From Schaalia sp. Marseille-Q2122 (GTDB lineage: Bacteria; Actinomycetota; Actinomycetes; Actinomycetales; Actinomycetaceae): a stretch of DNA of 64,000 bases. The notes beneath the pieces are model-generated. The model did no database searches and was not told the origin of the DNA. It saw only the letters and a program-made list of their open reading frames with translations. Position 1 is the first letter of the stretch. Each line of letters opens with the position of its first letter. The translations under genes were made by a program, and so were the position numbers. The stretch is from positions 1 to 64,000 of the forward strand of contig NZ_CAHJXR010000007.1 of assembly GCF_903645355.1 (NCBI RefSeq), written 5' to 3'. This document shows, in pieces, positions 26,504-35,383 of this stretch.

Positions 26504-28591
26504 ATGGAGACGATGAGTGAAACACCCACCCCCAGCACCCCCTCACGCGGCGAAGCCCTGAATGGTCAATCTTCGCGTGGCTCAGCCATGCCCGGTGACA
26601 GCGTTACTGCGAGCGCGCGATCGGATGCCCGAAGCATGGACGCCTCTGCCAGCACCTCGGCTGAAGCCTCACGCCATATGGTGACACCCGTCCGAGGTAT
26701 CAGCACGCCCACTCACGGTGTGGGCAGTCGAGCTCAGGCAGGCGCCACCCCAACCGACAGCGAGGCCGCACCTGGCCGACAAAGCGCCACGCCGCCGGTG
26801 GCCTCGTCAGACGAACAACGCCCGCGCGCTGCGCGCAGCGAACGTAAAACCCTGCGCATCCGTATTCCCGACGGCTGGGGGCGGTCACTCTTGGCAGGCG
26901 TTGAAGGAGCACTGCTGGGGTGGGCGCTGTCGACCACGCTGGTGCTCGTCACCTACCTGGGGGTTTCTGGTAACCCGTGGATGGGAAAAATTTCGTGGGA
27001 TGACGCGATGGCGGTGGGGTCTGACCTGTGGGCGATGAGCCTGGGGAGCCCGCTCACTGTCAACGAAGTCACCTACCGTGCGGTGCCACTGCTGATGACT
27101 CTGCTAGCTGTGGTCATCCTGCGTCTGCTGCTGTTCACGGGACGCCACTTCCCGGCCTCCGCATTGTGGTTTGCCGTGCCCGCATACATGGGCACAACCG
27201 CCCTGCTGGTGGGGAGCAATACGACGCATCACTCGTGGCCAGCGACAATGATTGGCGCTTTCTGCTGCGCTACGCTGGCAACCGCGTGGGCGGCCCTGGG
27301 GCAGACCCGCGCCGCCTACCGTAAAGCCTGCACGCTGGCTCGTGAAGCCGACACCGCGCCACCTGAACCTCCCCGAATGATGCAGATTCCCGAATGGCTG
27401 CGCATCGGCCTGCGTCAGGGGGCGGCCATGACGGGCATCGTTGGGGTGGCCAGCTTGATTGCGCTGATGAGCCTGGTATTCGTGCGCTGGGAGAACGTCG
27501 TTGCCATTGCTGACTTGCTGCATCCGGCAACTACGGTAGACACGGTGATGCTGGCTATCGCGCAGGCGCTCTTTGTGCCGACGGCAGGCGCATGGGTGGC
27601 GGCCTGGGGAGCGGGGCCAGGCGTCGTCCTGGGGCCCGACACTGTCCATTCGCTGACGTCAGCTCCGACCGCGCCGATCCCGCCGGTGCCTTTCCTTGGC
27701 GTGCTGCCTTCCTCTCCCGTGGGCGCATGGGTGGTGTGTGTGCCGCTGGTGTTGGGTGCCCTGGTGGGGGTACTTTTTGCCTGGCGAGGCCGCCTGCCTT
27801 CCCTACGTGAGCAGGCCTATGCGTTGGGCGTCGCTGCGGGAGTGTTCGCCCTGTTCATGGCTGCGTGGATGTGGCTGTCGATCCTGACCTTGGGACAGGG
27901 ACGCATGGTGGGGATCGGCCCGCGTCTGGAGTGGACGCTGCCTGCGTTGCTGGGGGAAATCCTGGGCGCGGTTGCGCTGATCGTGGTGCTTTCACATCCC
28001 ATCACTCGTGCATGGATGCAGGGGTGTCGCGCGGACGCTCACGAGGCACTGGCTGGAAGTAGTTTGGGTCAGAAGATCCGTGCGGGTCGGGCTGCTCACG
28101 AGGGCGTGGCTGAAGCTGGCCCCGGCGAAGGTGCCTCCTCTGGCATGGCTGAAGGAAGCACTGGTCTGGAGGCGAGAGCGTCCAGGACTGAAGATCTCGA
28201 CCCTGACGATATTCCCACCGAGGTATTCTCAGTTGCCGAGGGTGCTGATTCTGTGCAGCCAGAGTTGGTCGAAGTTTCCGAGTCGTCTGAGGGTGACGCT
28301 GCGACCTCGCAAACGACTGAAACGGATGCTGTGACCACCGAGACGACGGCTCCACTGTCTGAGGTAATCGCCTTAGCGGAGGACGTTACGGATGATCCGG
28401 CCATAAACGAGGCCGCTTCTGATGTAGACGCTCGCGGTTCTGCCCAGAACCCTTCAATAGAAGCGGCCGACACCGGCTCTGTCGACACCGGCTCGCTGTA
28501 CGCCACCACGCGTCGGCCTCGCCCAGCGACGGAGGCCGACACCATCCCCACCACCCGCATCCCCCGCATTGAGGACCCCGCCGATGACTAA
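26504..28591 (+). CDS. DUF6350 family multi-pass membrane protein
   Basis: A 695-aa membrane protein of the DUF6350 type, which in actinobacteria usually lies between sucD and purN. Residues 1-120 are disordered and polar. About nine to ten membrane helices follow between roughly 130 and 500 (for example LLAGVEGALLGWALSTTLVL). The last ~190 residues are an acidic cytoplasmic tail rich in Glu/Asp/Thr/Ser. Function is not established. Its stop overlaps the native purN start (ATGACTAA), showing translational coupling with purN. Confidence 0.85.
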   Translation: METMSETPTPSTPSRGEALNGQSSRGSAMPGDSVTASARSDARSMDASASTSAEASRHMVTPVRGISTPTHGVGSRAQAGATPTDSEAAPGRQSATPPVASSDEQRPRAARSERKTLRIRIPDGWGRSLLAGVEGALLGWALSTTLVLVTYLGVSGNPWMGKISWDDAMAVGSDLWAMSLGSPLTVNEVTYRAVPLLMTLLAVVILRLLLFTGRHFPASALWFAVPAYMGTTALLVGSNTTHHSWPATMIGAFCCATLATAWAALGQTRAAYRKACTLAREADTAPPEPPRMMQIPEWLRIGLRQGAAMTGIVGVASLIALMSLVFVRWENVVAIADLLHPATTVDTVMLAIAQALFVPTAGAWVAAWGAGPGVVLGPDTVHSLTSAPTAPIPPVPFLGVLPSSPVGAWVVCVPLVLGALVGVLFAWRGRLPSLREQAYALGVAAGVFALFMAAWMWLSILTLGQGRMVGIGPRLEWTLPALLGEILGAVALIVVLSHPITRAWMQGCRADAHEALAGSSLGQKIRAGRAAHEGVAEAGPGEGASSGMAEGSTGLEARASRTEDLDPDDIPTEVFSVAEGADSVQPELVEVSESSEGDAATSQTTETDAVTTETTAPLSEVIALAEDVTDDPAINEAASDVDARGSAQNPSIEAADTGSVDTGSLYATTRRPRPATEADTIPTTRIPRIEDPADD

Positions 28592-29251
28592 GCACACGCA
28601 AGCACCTCTGGCTCCCGCCCGCATCCTCGTCCTCGTGCGGGGGAGGGGTCGAATATGAAGGCCGTCGTCGAGGCTAGCCGCGCCGCCTACTGGGGCGGCA
28701 GGGTCGTGGCCGTCGGCGCGGACCGGGAGTGCGCAGGCCTGGAGTGGGCTGCCGAGCAGGATATCCCCACCTTCTGCCACCCTTTCAAGCGTGGCGCGGA
28801 AGGTGCCCAAGGGGATCGTGCGCAGTGGGACCGTGCGCAGTGGGACCGCGAGCTGGCTGCACTCATGGCTGAGTACGAGCCAGACTTGGTGGTCTGCGCC
28901 GGATACCTCAAGCTGTTGGGGACTGCGGTTTTGGAGCGCTTCGAGGGGCGTATTGTCAACACCCATAACTCCCTGCTGCCTTCCTTCCCTGGCGTGCGCG
29001 GGCCCGCTGATGCCATTGAAGCGGGCGTGAAGCTGGCGGGTGCGACCCTGTTCATCGTCGACCCCGGCCTGGATACGGGCGCGATTGTCGCTCAGGTGGC
29101 CGTGCCCGTTGAGGACGAGGACGACGCGGACTCTCTGCTGGCACGCATCAAGATCGCCGAGCAGAAGCAACTGGTCGAGGCCGTGGGCCGCATGATCCGC
29201 GAAGGCTGGACCATCAACGGACGCCGCGTGCGGTACGGGGTGGAAAACTAA
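28584..29251 (+). pseudogene. purN: Phosphoribosylglycinamide formyltransferase, frameshifted at its 5' end
   Basis: PurN transfers a formyl group from 10-formyl-THF to GAR in purine synthesis. The catalytic triad is intact: IVNTHNSLLPSFPG gives Asn and His, and DPGLDTGAIVAQ the Asp. The N-terminal sheet RILVLV is read from ATG 28584, which overlaps the DUF6350 stop. The next motif, GEGSNMK, is in another frame. One missing base near 28638 would restore a VSGEGSNMK-type phosphate-binding loop and a 222-aa protein of normal size. ATG 28655 has GGGGGAGGGG six bases upstream but would lose that loop. This may be an assembly error rather than true loss. Confidence 0.85.
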
Positions 29252-29312
29252 GTCGCGGCGAAGCACGGGCAAATAGCAGCGGGAGTGAGTTAGGGTCACC
29301 TAGGATCAAGGC

Positions 29313-29618
29313 ATGTCTGACTTTGCTAGCTCGGTGAATGTACCGTCCCCTTCGGAGAATCGTTGGGAGATTCTTCCGCCTGTGGTTTATGTCCCTTGTG
29401 TGCTTGATGAACGCAATGAAGCACACCTTGCCTTGCGTGAAATGCCTGATGGTAGGCGCGCGTTGCTTGTCTACACGGCGCTTGATCGGCTGATTGATAT
29501 GGCTGGGGAGCAGACGCCTTGGGTTCTGATGGACTGGGCAATGTTGGAAGAGGCTCAGCAGGTCGATGGGTTTGACATGATTGTGAAGGACATTGTCATT
29601 CCAGAGGAGCGGCGATGA
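29313..29618 (+). CDS. Small SAV_915/SseB-like protein
   Basis: A 101-aa soluble protein. PPVVYVPCVLDERNEAHLAL, RALLVYTALDRLIDM and PWVLMDWAMLEEAQQVDGFD suggest an SseB-like alpha/beta domain of the SAV_915 kind, which often accompanies T7SS-type genes in actinobacteria. AGGATCAAGG precedes the ATG. Its stop overlaps the next start (ATGA). It is the first gene of the cassette that follows purN. The family call is by pattern and is moderate. Confidence 0.6.
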   Translation: MSDFASSVNVPSPSENRWEILPPVVYVPCVLDERNEAHLALREMPDGRRALLVYTALDRLIDMAGEQTPWVLMDWAMLEEAQQVDGFDMIVKDIVIPEERR

Positions 29619-29908
29619 CAGCTCAGGAGTTGCGCTTTAGCTCAGATGTCAGCGATGTAGTGTCGCGCCAGATGGACGCTACTGTTGTTGAGATGAGGAC
29701 GGCACGCCACTTCAAACCTGAAGTTCGAGATGCGGGTGCTCTGACAACGGTGCTGTCTGCTTTTATTGAAGAGGTCGATAGCGTCCTTTTGGCAGCGGCG
29801 GAAGGAATCGGGCGATACGGGGAGAACCTTCAAAGAGCCGCTGAAGGATTTTCCGATGTTGAACGTCAGGTGTGTGAAGCGATTGTTAATCAGGAGCGTG
29901 CGCTGTGA
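29615..29908 (+). CDS. Small helical WXG100-sized protein
   Basis: A 97-aa helical protein of the length of ESX/WXG100 substrates, but with no WXG turn that I can see. SAFIEEVDSVLLAAAEGIG and NLQRAAEGFSDVERQVCEAI look like two amphipathic helices. It overlaps its neighbours by four bases on each side, so it is tightly coupled to the next gene. A helper or secretion partner (like the Lap proteins of LXG toxins) is a fair guess, not shown. Confidence 0.6.
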   Translation: MTAQELRFSSDVSDVVSRQMDATVVEMRTARHFKPEVRDAGALTTVLSAFIEEVDSVLLAAAEGIGRYGENLQRAAEGFSDVERQVCEAIVNQERAL

Positions 29909-30957
29909 GCATTCACGCGGATTTTGAAGGGCGCCCTGAGGTCTTTTTTGCGCTTGAGCAATGGCTCCGACATAGGGTGATCCCGTCGTTCGAAAACTCG
30001 GAGAGCGACCTGCGATTTGCATGTCGAAGGATTGAGGACGATTGGGCAGGGGAGACCGCTCAGGCTGCTTCACAGTGGGCGAAGGATAAGAGCCGGGCGT
30101 GTGGAGAAATCCTCAGGGAAATATCTCCTGTCATCGACATGTTGTATGACTACGGGACGTGCCTCGACCGGGTACAGAAATCAGCGGAGCAGATACGTCA
30201 AGAAGCCAGAGATACTGGATTGACAGTCGTTGGTGACACAATTTATCCACCGGAGCCGAACGGTCCAGATGACGACCAATATCTACGGCGTCAAGCGATT
30301 TATGAAGATCTATCCTACCGGATGGAGCAGTTGCGCAGCGAGGAGTATTGCGAGCGCGCGGCACTAGAGAGCTTGGTGCCAAAGACTTTGGGGGACTGGG
30401 TTCAGGCCTTTGATATAGGGACATCGATGTCGATGGCTTCGGTGGTGGGGTACTCGACATATCGAGGAACAAAGTGGGGCCAGGAATATGCGTCCGCCCT
30501 TGATGATGGAGCGAAGGCTCTCAAAGGAAGGGTGCTTGCTGATCCTGTGGCTTTTGGCGGAGGGAAGCTTGCCAATCAAGTCCTCAACGATGTCGATGCG
30601 GCACATTTTCAAGCCCAGGTCCTTCGGTCCGAGACTGGCGCGTTTAAAGTGACGCCGACTGCGTTTAAGGTAGCCGGGGGTGGTCTAGCCGTTGGAGGGA
30701 TGTTTCTCGCAGGCTATGAGGATTATCAGAACGGTGAAACTCTTGTTCAGGCGGGTGTTTCAAATGCGATCGCTGGGGCAGTGAGTGTTGGAGCCTCTGC
30801 GATTGCGTCGGCTGGCGCATCCGCTGCAATGGGAGCGGCTTTCGGCTCCGTAGTGCCGGGTCTGGGAACAGTTGTTGGTGCACTTGTTGGGATTGGGGTA
30901 GGAATCGTGGTTTATACCTGTACTGATAATGCCGTCGATAGCTTCTTTGAGAACTGA
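29905..30957 (+). CDS. WXG/LXG-like protein with C-terminal glycine-zipper membrane region
   Basis: A 350-aa protein. The N-terminal ~100 residues are helical with a WXG-type turn (IEDDWAGETAQAASQW near 44-60), as in T7SS substrates. A charged middle follows. From about residue 255 the protein is Gly/Ala-rich: GGGLAVGGMFLAGYED, then GAVSVGASAIASAG, then VVPGLGTVVGALVGIGVG. This pattern of GxxxG spacing is seen in pore-forming glycine-zipper effectors. GTG start overlapping the previous stop. Four membrane paralogues follow at once, as immunity genes would. A secreted pore-forming toxin is the best reading but is inferred. Confidence 0.65.
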   Translation: MSIHADFEGRPEVFFALEQWLRHRVIPSFENSESDLRFACRRIEDDWAGETAQAASQWAKDKSRACGEILREISPVIDMLYDYGTCLDRVQKSAEQIRQEARDTGLTVVGDTIYPPEPNGPDDDQYLRRQAIYEDLSYRMEQLRSEEYCERAALESLVPKTLGDWVQAFDIGTSMSMASVVGYSTYRGTKWGQEYASALDDGAKALKGRVLADPVAFGGGKLANQVLNDVDAAHFQAQVLRSETGAFKVTPTAFKVAGGGLAVGGMFLAGYEDYQNGETLVQAGVSNAIAGAVSVGASAIASAGASAAMGAAFGSVVPGLGTVVGALVGIGVGIVVYTCTDNAVDSFFEN

Positions 30958-30984
30958 CGCTGTTCAATCAAGAGAAGAGGGAGT

Positions 30985-31929
30985 ATGGGTACACCTAATC
31001 GTGGTGTTAGCTGCAGGTTCCGTGACCTGCCATGGATATGGTGGTTTATCGCTATCTTTTACATGATCCTCGGAGTTTGGTTTGCCATTGCGATCTTTCG
31101 GATTGCTCTCCAGCGTGAGTCTGTTTTACTCCCGGTTATGGCGCTCGGATTATCACTAGTTGCAGCAGGACTGATAGGGCTCGGGGTAGCTTCATTGTTT
31201 GGTGCTCGCGGGCGCCTAGATTATGTGCATTACCCGCATGTTCAAAACAGCACCGATGGAGTACAGCTACATGCTGAAAATCAACCGGACACTTTCCTTT
31301 CTCCCATAGTTGGTTGGAGTAGCGGCGGTCTCACATTCGTGGGTATGTTCATTGCCTCGCTTTCAGAGCTGCCAGACCAGCGTGTGAACACGCTAGTTTA
31401 TGTGTTCGGTTTTGCTTTCTTTGTTTTAGCTGCATCGATCATGTTTATGCGTGCAGGTGTGTTGTTGTGGTTACGGTCGCGGCGGCGGGTGTTTCCTGGT
31501 GATGTGGTGTTGTCGGTGGAGGGTGTGTCTCAGCGTGTGGGGGATGTGGTGTGGGAGGTTGCTTGGGCGGATATTGTGCGTGCGGTGGGTGCGAGGAAGA
31601 GCGCGCGTGGTGATGTGGTGTTGGTGTATCGGGTGGTGAGTGGTCCTGTGTGTTGTGGGTGGGGGTGTTGGTGGCGTCGTTGGGGTGGTGTGCGTGCGAG
31701 GGATTTTCGGTTGTTGGTGTCGCCGTTGTCGTTTAGTGTGTCGCCGTGGGATGCGTTGGTGGCGTTGGCGTTTTCGCCTGGGTGGGAGGAGTTTATTACT
31801 GCTCCGGATGCTGTGGAGCGTGTGCGGGCGTTGTTTGAGGCGGAGTCTTTTGAGGATCGGGTGTGGCCCAGTTATACGCCTTTTGAGAATCGTGGCCGGT
31901 ACATGCATGACCTGAAGAAGCTGCCATGA
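30985..31929 (+). CDS. Tandem membrane paralogue 1 (candidate immunity protein)
   Basis: A 314-aa protein. Four membrane helices are likely near residues 15-38, 45-67, 103-124 and 134-156. The rest, from WLRSRRRVFPGDVVLSVEGV on, is a soluble domain with a Trp/Cys-rich knot (CCGWGCWWRRWGG) and the tail YTPFENRGRYMHDL. AGAAGAGGG precedes the ATG. It follows the WXG/glycine-zipper gene by 27 bases. The 3' half is almost identical at DNA level to the three next genes while the 5' half differs. An immunity role is inferred from position and membrane nature. Confidence 0.65.
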   Translation: MGTPNRGVSCRFRDLPWIWWFIAIFYMILGVWFAIAIFRIALQRESVLLPVMALGLSLVAAGLIGLGVASLFGARGRLDYVHYPHVQNSTDGVQLHAENQPDTFLSPIVGWSSGGLTFVGMFIASLSELPDQRVNTLVYVFGFAFFVLAASIMFMRAGVLLWLRSRRRVFPGDVVLSVEGVSQRVGDVVWEVAWADIVRAVGARKSARGDVVLVYRVVSGPVCCGWGCWWRRWGGVRARDFRLLVSPLSFSVSPWDALVALAFSPGWEEFITAPDAVERVRALFEAESFEDRVWPSYTPFENRGRYMHDLKKLP

Positions 31930-31945
31930 GAGGAACACTGCGATA

Positions 31946-32875
31946 GTGACAACAGGGGTACAAGGCCGTTTTCGTGACCTTCCATGGCTGTGGTGGGGTG
32001 TGGCAGCTTTGTATGCAGGTACAGGATGGGTCCTCGGTGTGGCAGCTTTCTACCAAACGTATCTGAGAGGCAGTGCGCACCTTGAGCTTGTGGGATTAGG
32101 TTTGATCCTTGTTGCTGTAGGTGCGACAGGGATTGGTTTTTCTGCGCTGTTGGCTGCTCGGGAGCGCTTAGATTGCCACCGTTTTCCTGCTGTTGAAAGG
32201 GTGGATGGTGGTGTGGTTCTCAGGGCAGGCATCTATCCTGACTCCTACCTATCGCCAGCCGTCGGGTCATTTAGCCTTGCCCTTCTTTTTCTCTTAGCTC
32301 TCCTTTTTAGTGCAGGTGACCCCACACCTGTTCCCCGGAGGGCTGAGGTTCTTTCGTACGTAATTTTCGTGACTGTTTTCGTCGTTTGTCTCAGCCGTGG
32401 AGTTGTGCTGTTGTGGTTGCGGTCGCGGCGTCGTGTGTTTCCTGGGGATGTGGTGTTGTCGGTGGAGGATGTTTCTCAGCGTGTGGGGGATACGGTATGG
32501 GAGGCGGCTTGGCACAACATTGTGCATTCAGCGGAGGCAAAAAAGACTGTGCGCGGTGATGTGCTGTTAGTGTCGCGTGTGGTGAGTGGTCCTGTGTGTC
32601 GTGGGTGGGGGTGTTGGTGGCGTCGTTGGGGTGGTGTGCGTGCGAGGGATTTTCGCTTGATGGCATCGCCGTTGTCGTTTAGTTTGCGGCCATGGGAGTC
32701 CCTTATGCGCCTGTCTCGTACACCGGAATGGGAGGAGTTTATTACGGCTCCGGATGCTGTGGAGCGTGTGCGGGCGTTGTTTGAGGCGGAGTCTTTTGAG
32801 GATCGGGTGTGGCCCAGTTATACGCCTTTTGAGAATCGCGACTGGTACGTGCAAGACATCCAGAAGCAGCTGTGA
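31946..32875 (+). CDS. Tandem membrane paralogue 2 (candidate immunity protein)
   Basis: A 309-aa paralogue of the preceding gene with the same GRFRDLPWLWW opening, four membrane helices and C-terminal domain. Its own features are the shorter N-terminus, the AEAKKTVRGDVLLVSRV block (shared with paralogue 3, not 1 or 4), and the end WYVQDIQKQL. It starts with GTG 16 bases after paralogue 1. It also carries LRPWESLMRLSRTPEW, which replaces the VSPWDALVALAFSPGW of paralogue 1. Confidence 0.65.
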   Translation: MTTGVQGRFRDLPWLWWGVAALYAGTGWVLGVAAFYQTYLRGSAHLELVGLGLILVAVGATGIGFSALLAARERLDCHRFPAVERVDGGVVLRAGIYPDSYLSPAVGSFSLALLFLLALLFSAGDPTPVPRRAEVLSYVIFVTVFVVCLSRGVVLLWLRSRRRVFPGDVVLSVEDVSQRVGDTVWEAAWHNIVHSAEAKKTVRGDVLLVSRVVSGPVCRGWGCWWRRWGGVRARDFRLMASPLSFSLRPWESLMRLSRTPEWEEFITAPDAVERVRALFEAESFEDRVWPSYTPFENRDWYVQDIQKQL

Positions 32876-33822
32876 ATGAAAGGCCGAGAGGAATGAGAGG
32901 GGCACGAGGCCGTTTTCGTGACCTTCCATGGCTGTGGTGGATTCTCGCCGGAGCATATGCGGCTATTGGATGGCTCTTTGCCGGAGCTTTTACTTATCAG
33001 GAGATTCTCAAAGCTCGATCCTTCCTGTGGATTATGGTTCTGGGGCAACTTCTTATTGCCATCGGCGCTTCTGGCTTGGGTTTTGCCTCGTTACTCTCCG
33101 CTCAATCGCGTATGGACTGCGCGCGGGCACCGAAGGTGGAGCGAGCTAACAACAGCATCATTTTGAGGGCTGGTGTAAAGCCGGATAGCCGCTTGTCGCC
33201 CATAGTTGGCTGGTGCAGTGGGGCTGCTGTCTTCCTTGGAGCTCAAGTGGTGCAGCTGTCTTATTCTCCACCGCAAGAATCTGTCCGGGAGATCATCGTT
33301 TTTCAATTGACGATGGGAAGCATTGCAGTCCTCATGTTTGTGCGTGCGGGTGTGTTGGTGTGGTTGCGGTCGCGGCGTCGGCTCTTTCCTGGTGATGTGG
33401 TGTTGTCGGTGGAGGGTGTTTCTCAGCGTGTGGGGGATGTGGTGTGGGAGGTTGCTTGGAACGACATCGTGCATGCGGCGGAGGCAAAAAAGACTGTGCG
33501 TGGTGATGTGCTGTTAGTGGCGCGTGTCGTGAGTGGTCCTGTGTGTCGTGGGTGGGGGTGTTGGTGGCGTCGTTGGGGTGGTGTGCGTGCGAGGGATTTT
33601 CGGCTGCTGGCATCGCCGTTGTCGTTTAGTTTGCGGCCATGGGAGACTCTCATACGCCTATCTCGCACACCAGAATGGGCGGAGTTCATTACTGGGCCCG
33701 ATGCTGTGGAGCGTGTGCGGGCGTTGTTTGAGGCGGAGTCTTTTGAGGACCGACATTGGCCCAGTTACACGCCTTTTGAGAACCGGGGGCGTTACATGCA
33801 TGACCTGAAGAATCTGCCGTGA
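32872..33822 (+). CDS. Tandem membrane paralogue 3 (candidate immunity protein)
   Basis: A 316-aa paralogue. GTG 32872 overlaps the previous stop by four bases. ATG 32893 is an alternative start that lines up better with the short N-termini of paralogues 2 and 4. The transmembrane half is distinct (AGAYAAIGWLFAGAFTYQEI), and the block AEAKKTVRGDVLLVARV is shared with paralogue 2. The 3' end from LRPWETLIRLSRTPEWAEF to the stop is almost identical to paralogue 4, including the change EDRHWPSYTPFENRG. Confidence 0.65.
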   Translation: MNERPRGMRGARGRFRDLPWLWWILAGAYAAIGWLFAGAFTYQEILKARSFLWIMVLGQLLIAIGASGLGFASLLSAQSRMDCARAPKVERANNSIILRAGVKPDSRLSPIVGWCSGAAVFLGAQVVQLSYSPPQESVREIIVFQLTMGSIAVLMFVRAGVLVWLRSRRRLFPGDVVLSVEGVSQRVGDVVWEVAWNDIVHAAEAKKTVRGDVLLVARVVSGPVCRGWGCWWRRWGGVRARDFRLLASPLSFSLRPWETLIRLSRTPEWAEFITGPDAVERVRALFEAESFEDRHWPSYTPFENRGRYMHDLKNLP

Positions 33823-33838
33823 GAGGAATGCTGCGAGA

Positions 33839-34774
33839 GTGATGACGGGTGTGCAAGGCCGTTTTCGTGACCTACCGTGGATATGGTGGGTTTTAGCTGG
33901 CGCATATCCAGCTCTGGGAATTACCTTCGCTATCGTGCTTGCCCTGGCTTTGGCTGGACAAGAGATGGAGGGACTACCGCAGACAATCGCAGGATTGGCT
34001 GTGATCGCGAGTGGGCTCGGGGGAATAGGGGTTTCAGTTCTGTTGGGCGCGAGGGCGCGTCTCGACTGCATGCGCCATCCCCATGTTGAAGTAGCTGACC
34101 GGGGTGTGCTTTTACGAGCGGGCACTCTACCTGACACCTATCTCTCTGCAGCTGTTGGGTGGTTTGGAGGAGCACTTATCCTTGGGGGCCTTGTACTGGT
34201 GACTTCGGCAGATGACTCCCATCCACACTCTCGCCTGCCGGTTTCTTTCGTCCTCAATGTCATGGGGCAGATCGGCGTTGTGTTCATGCTTATGTGGGCA
34301 GGTGTGTTGTTGTGGTTACGGTCGCGGCGGCGGGTGTTTCCTGGTGATGTGGTGTTGTCGGTGGAGGGTGTGTCTCAGCGTGTGGGGGATGTGGTGTGGG
34401 AGGTTGCTTGGGCCGATATTGTGCGTGCGGTGGGTGCGAGGAAGAGTGCGCGTGGTGATGTGGTGTTGGTGTATCGGGTGGTGAGTGGTCCTGTGTGTCG
34501 TGGGTGGGGGTGTTGGTGGCGTCGTTGGGGTGGTGTGCGTGCGAGGGATTTTCGGTTGTTGGTGTCGCCGTTGTCGTTTAGTTTGCGGCCATGGGAGACT
34601 CTCATACGCCTATCTCGCACACCAGAATGGGCGGAGTTCATTACTGGGCCCGATGCTGTGGAGCGTGTGCGGGCGTTGTTTGAGGCGGAGTCTTTTGAGG
34701 ACCGACATTGGCCCAGTTACACGCCTTTTGAGAACCGGGGGCGTTACATGCATGACCTGAAAAACCTGCCGTGA
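33839..34774 (+). CDS. Tandem membrane paralogue 4 (candidate immunity protein)
   Basis: A 311-aa paralogue that closes the array; ATG 33842 is an equally likely start. The N-terminal half is unique (VLAGAYPALGITFAIVLALA). The segment WADIVRAVGARKSARGDVVL matches paralogue 1, whereas the 3' end matches paralogue 3, so the gene is a mosaic. It converges on the minus-strand gene ending at 34802, leaving only 27 bases between stop codons. Confidence 0.65.
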   Translation: MMTGVQGRFRDLPWIWWVLAGAYPALGITFAIVLALALAGQEMEGLPQTIAGLAVIASGLGGIGVSVLLGARARLDCMRHPHVEVADRGVLLRAGTLPDTYLSAAVGWFGGALILGGLVLVTSADDSHPHSRLPVSFVLNVMGQIGVVFMLMWAGVLLWLRSRRRVFPGDVVLSVEGVSQRVGDVVWEVAWADIVRAVGARKSARGDVVLVYRVVSGPVCRGWGCWWRRWGGVRARDFRLLVSPLSFSLRPWETLIRLSRTPEWAEFITGPDAVERVRALFEAESFEDRHWPSYTPFENRGRYMHDLKNLP

Positions 34775-34801
34775 AAGAGGCGCGGTATATTCGCGCGCAA
34801 G

Positions 34802-35366
34802 CTAACGCCTTCGCTGCCGTGCCTCCCGACGCATAAGTTTCCTGAGTGCGGCCATTTTTTTTGGGGTGGAGGGGGTGATCTTTGTCCAGATCTAAAGCAC
34901 TGCATGCCAGGGTTTCTTGGACACTCAAACCTTCTGCAGCGAAAGCCTGTGGAAGAGAGTCAAATGCATCCACAGCCTGAAGCTTGGGGGAGACCCAGCC
35001 CCTATCGGAGGCAACACTGACAAAAGAGCAGAATAGTTCGCTTATGCGGGCATCGCTGGTTGAGCGGGCGATAATAGCGACTCGCACAAGTGTATGTTTG
35101 TTTCTCAGGCTGGGCACAAGAAAAAGCGGCGGCAGCACCTCCATAAGGAAATCTGCGACCATTTCCTCCTTATCGCCGCCCGCACGCATGACGACCCCCT
35201 TCCACCCCCTCGCAGCGTCCCCGTGGGCAAGCAGAGCAGAATCAAGATTCCACGGATCAGAAGAGTATCCGCGAGCCTTTAGAAAACGGTAGGTAAAAGA
35301 AACCGCCTCGGTTGGTCCTAGCGGGACCAAAAAGCGGCGTGTGGGCATGACCTGAAATCGTGACAT
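34802..35366 (-). pseudogene. Unknown 187-aa protein with a frameshift in an A8 tract
   Basis: A protein I do not recognise. MPTRRFLVPLGPTEAVSFTY, KGVVMRAGGDKEEMVADFLM and VRVAIIARSTSDARISELFC look like a folded alpha/beta domain. At 34855-34862 the coding strand has eight A residues. As read, the frame runs on into the antisense of paralogue 4 and stops at 34641. With seven A residues it would end naturally as PKKMAALRKLMRREARQRRR at 34802. The A8 run is thus a slip site, a real frameshift or a consensus error. It follows the WXG100 gene by 17 bases in one minus-strand operon. Confidence 0.6.
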
Positions 35367-35383
35367 GTGAGGCTTTTATCGTG

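Noticed and set aside
28655-29251. A short but intact purN starting at ATG 28655
   Set aside because: The protein would lack the first beta strand and the GSN phosphate loop, while those pieces are visible upstream in another frame with a coupled start.
34641-34801. C-terminal extension of the 187-aa minus-strand gene into paralogue 4
   Set aside because: It is merely the antisense of the paralogue 4 coding region; it also resembles the antisense frames of the other paralogues. A one-base change in the A8 tract gives a natural end at 34802.
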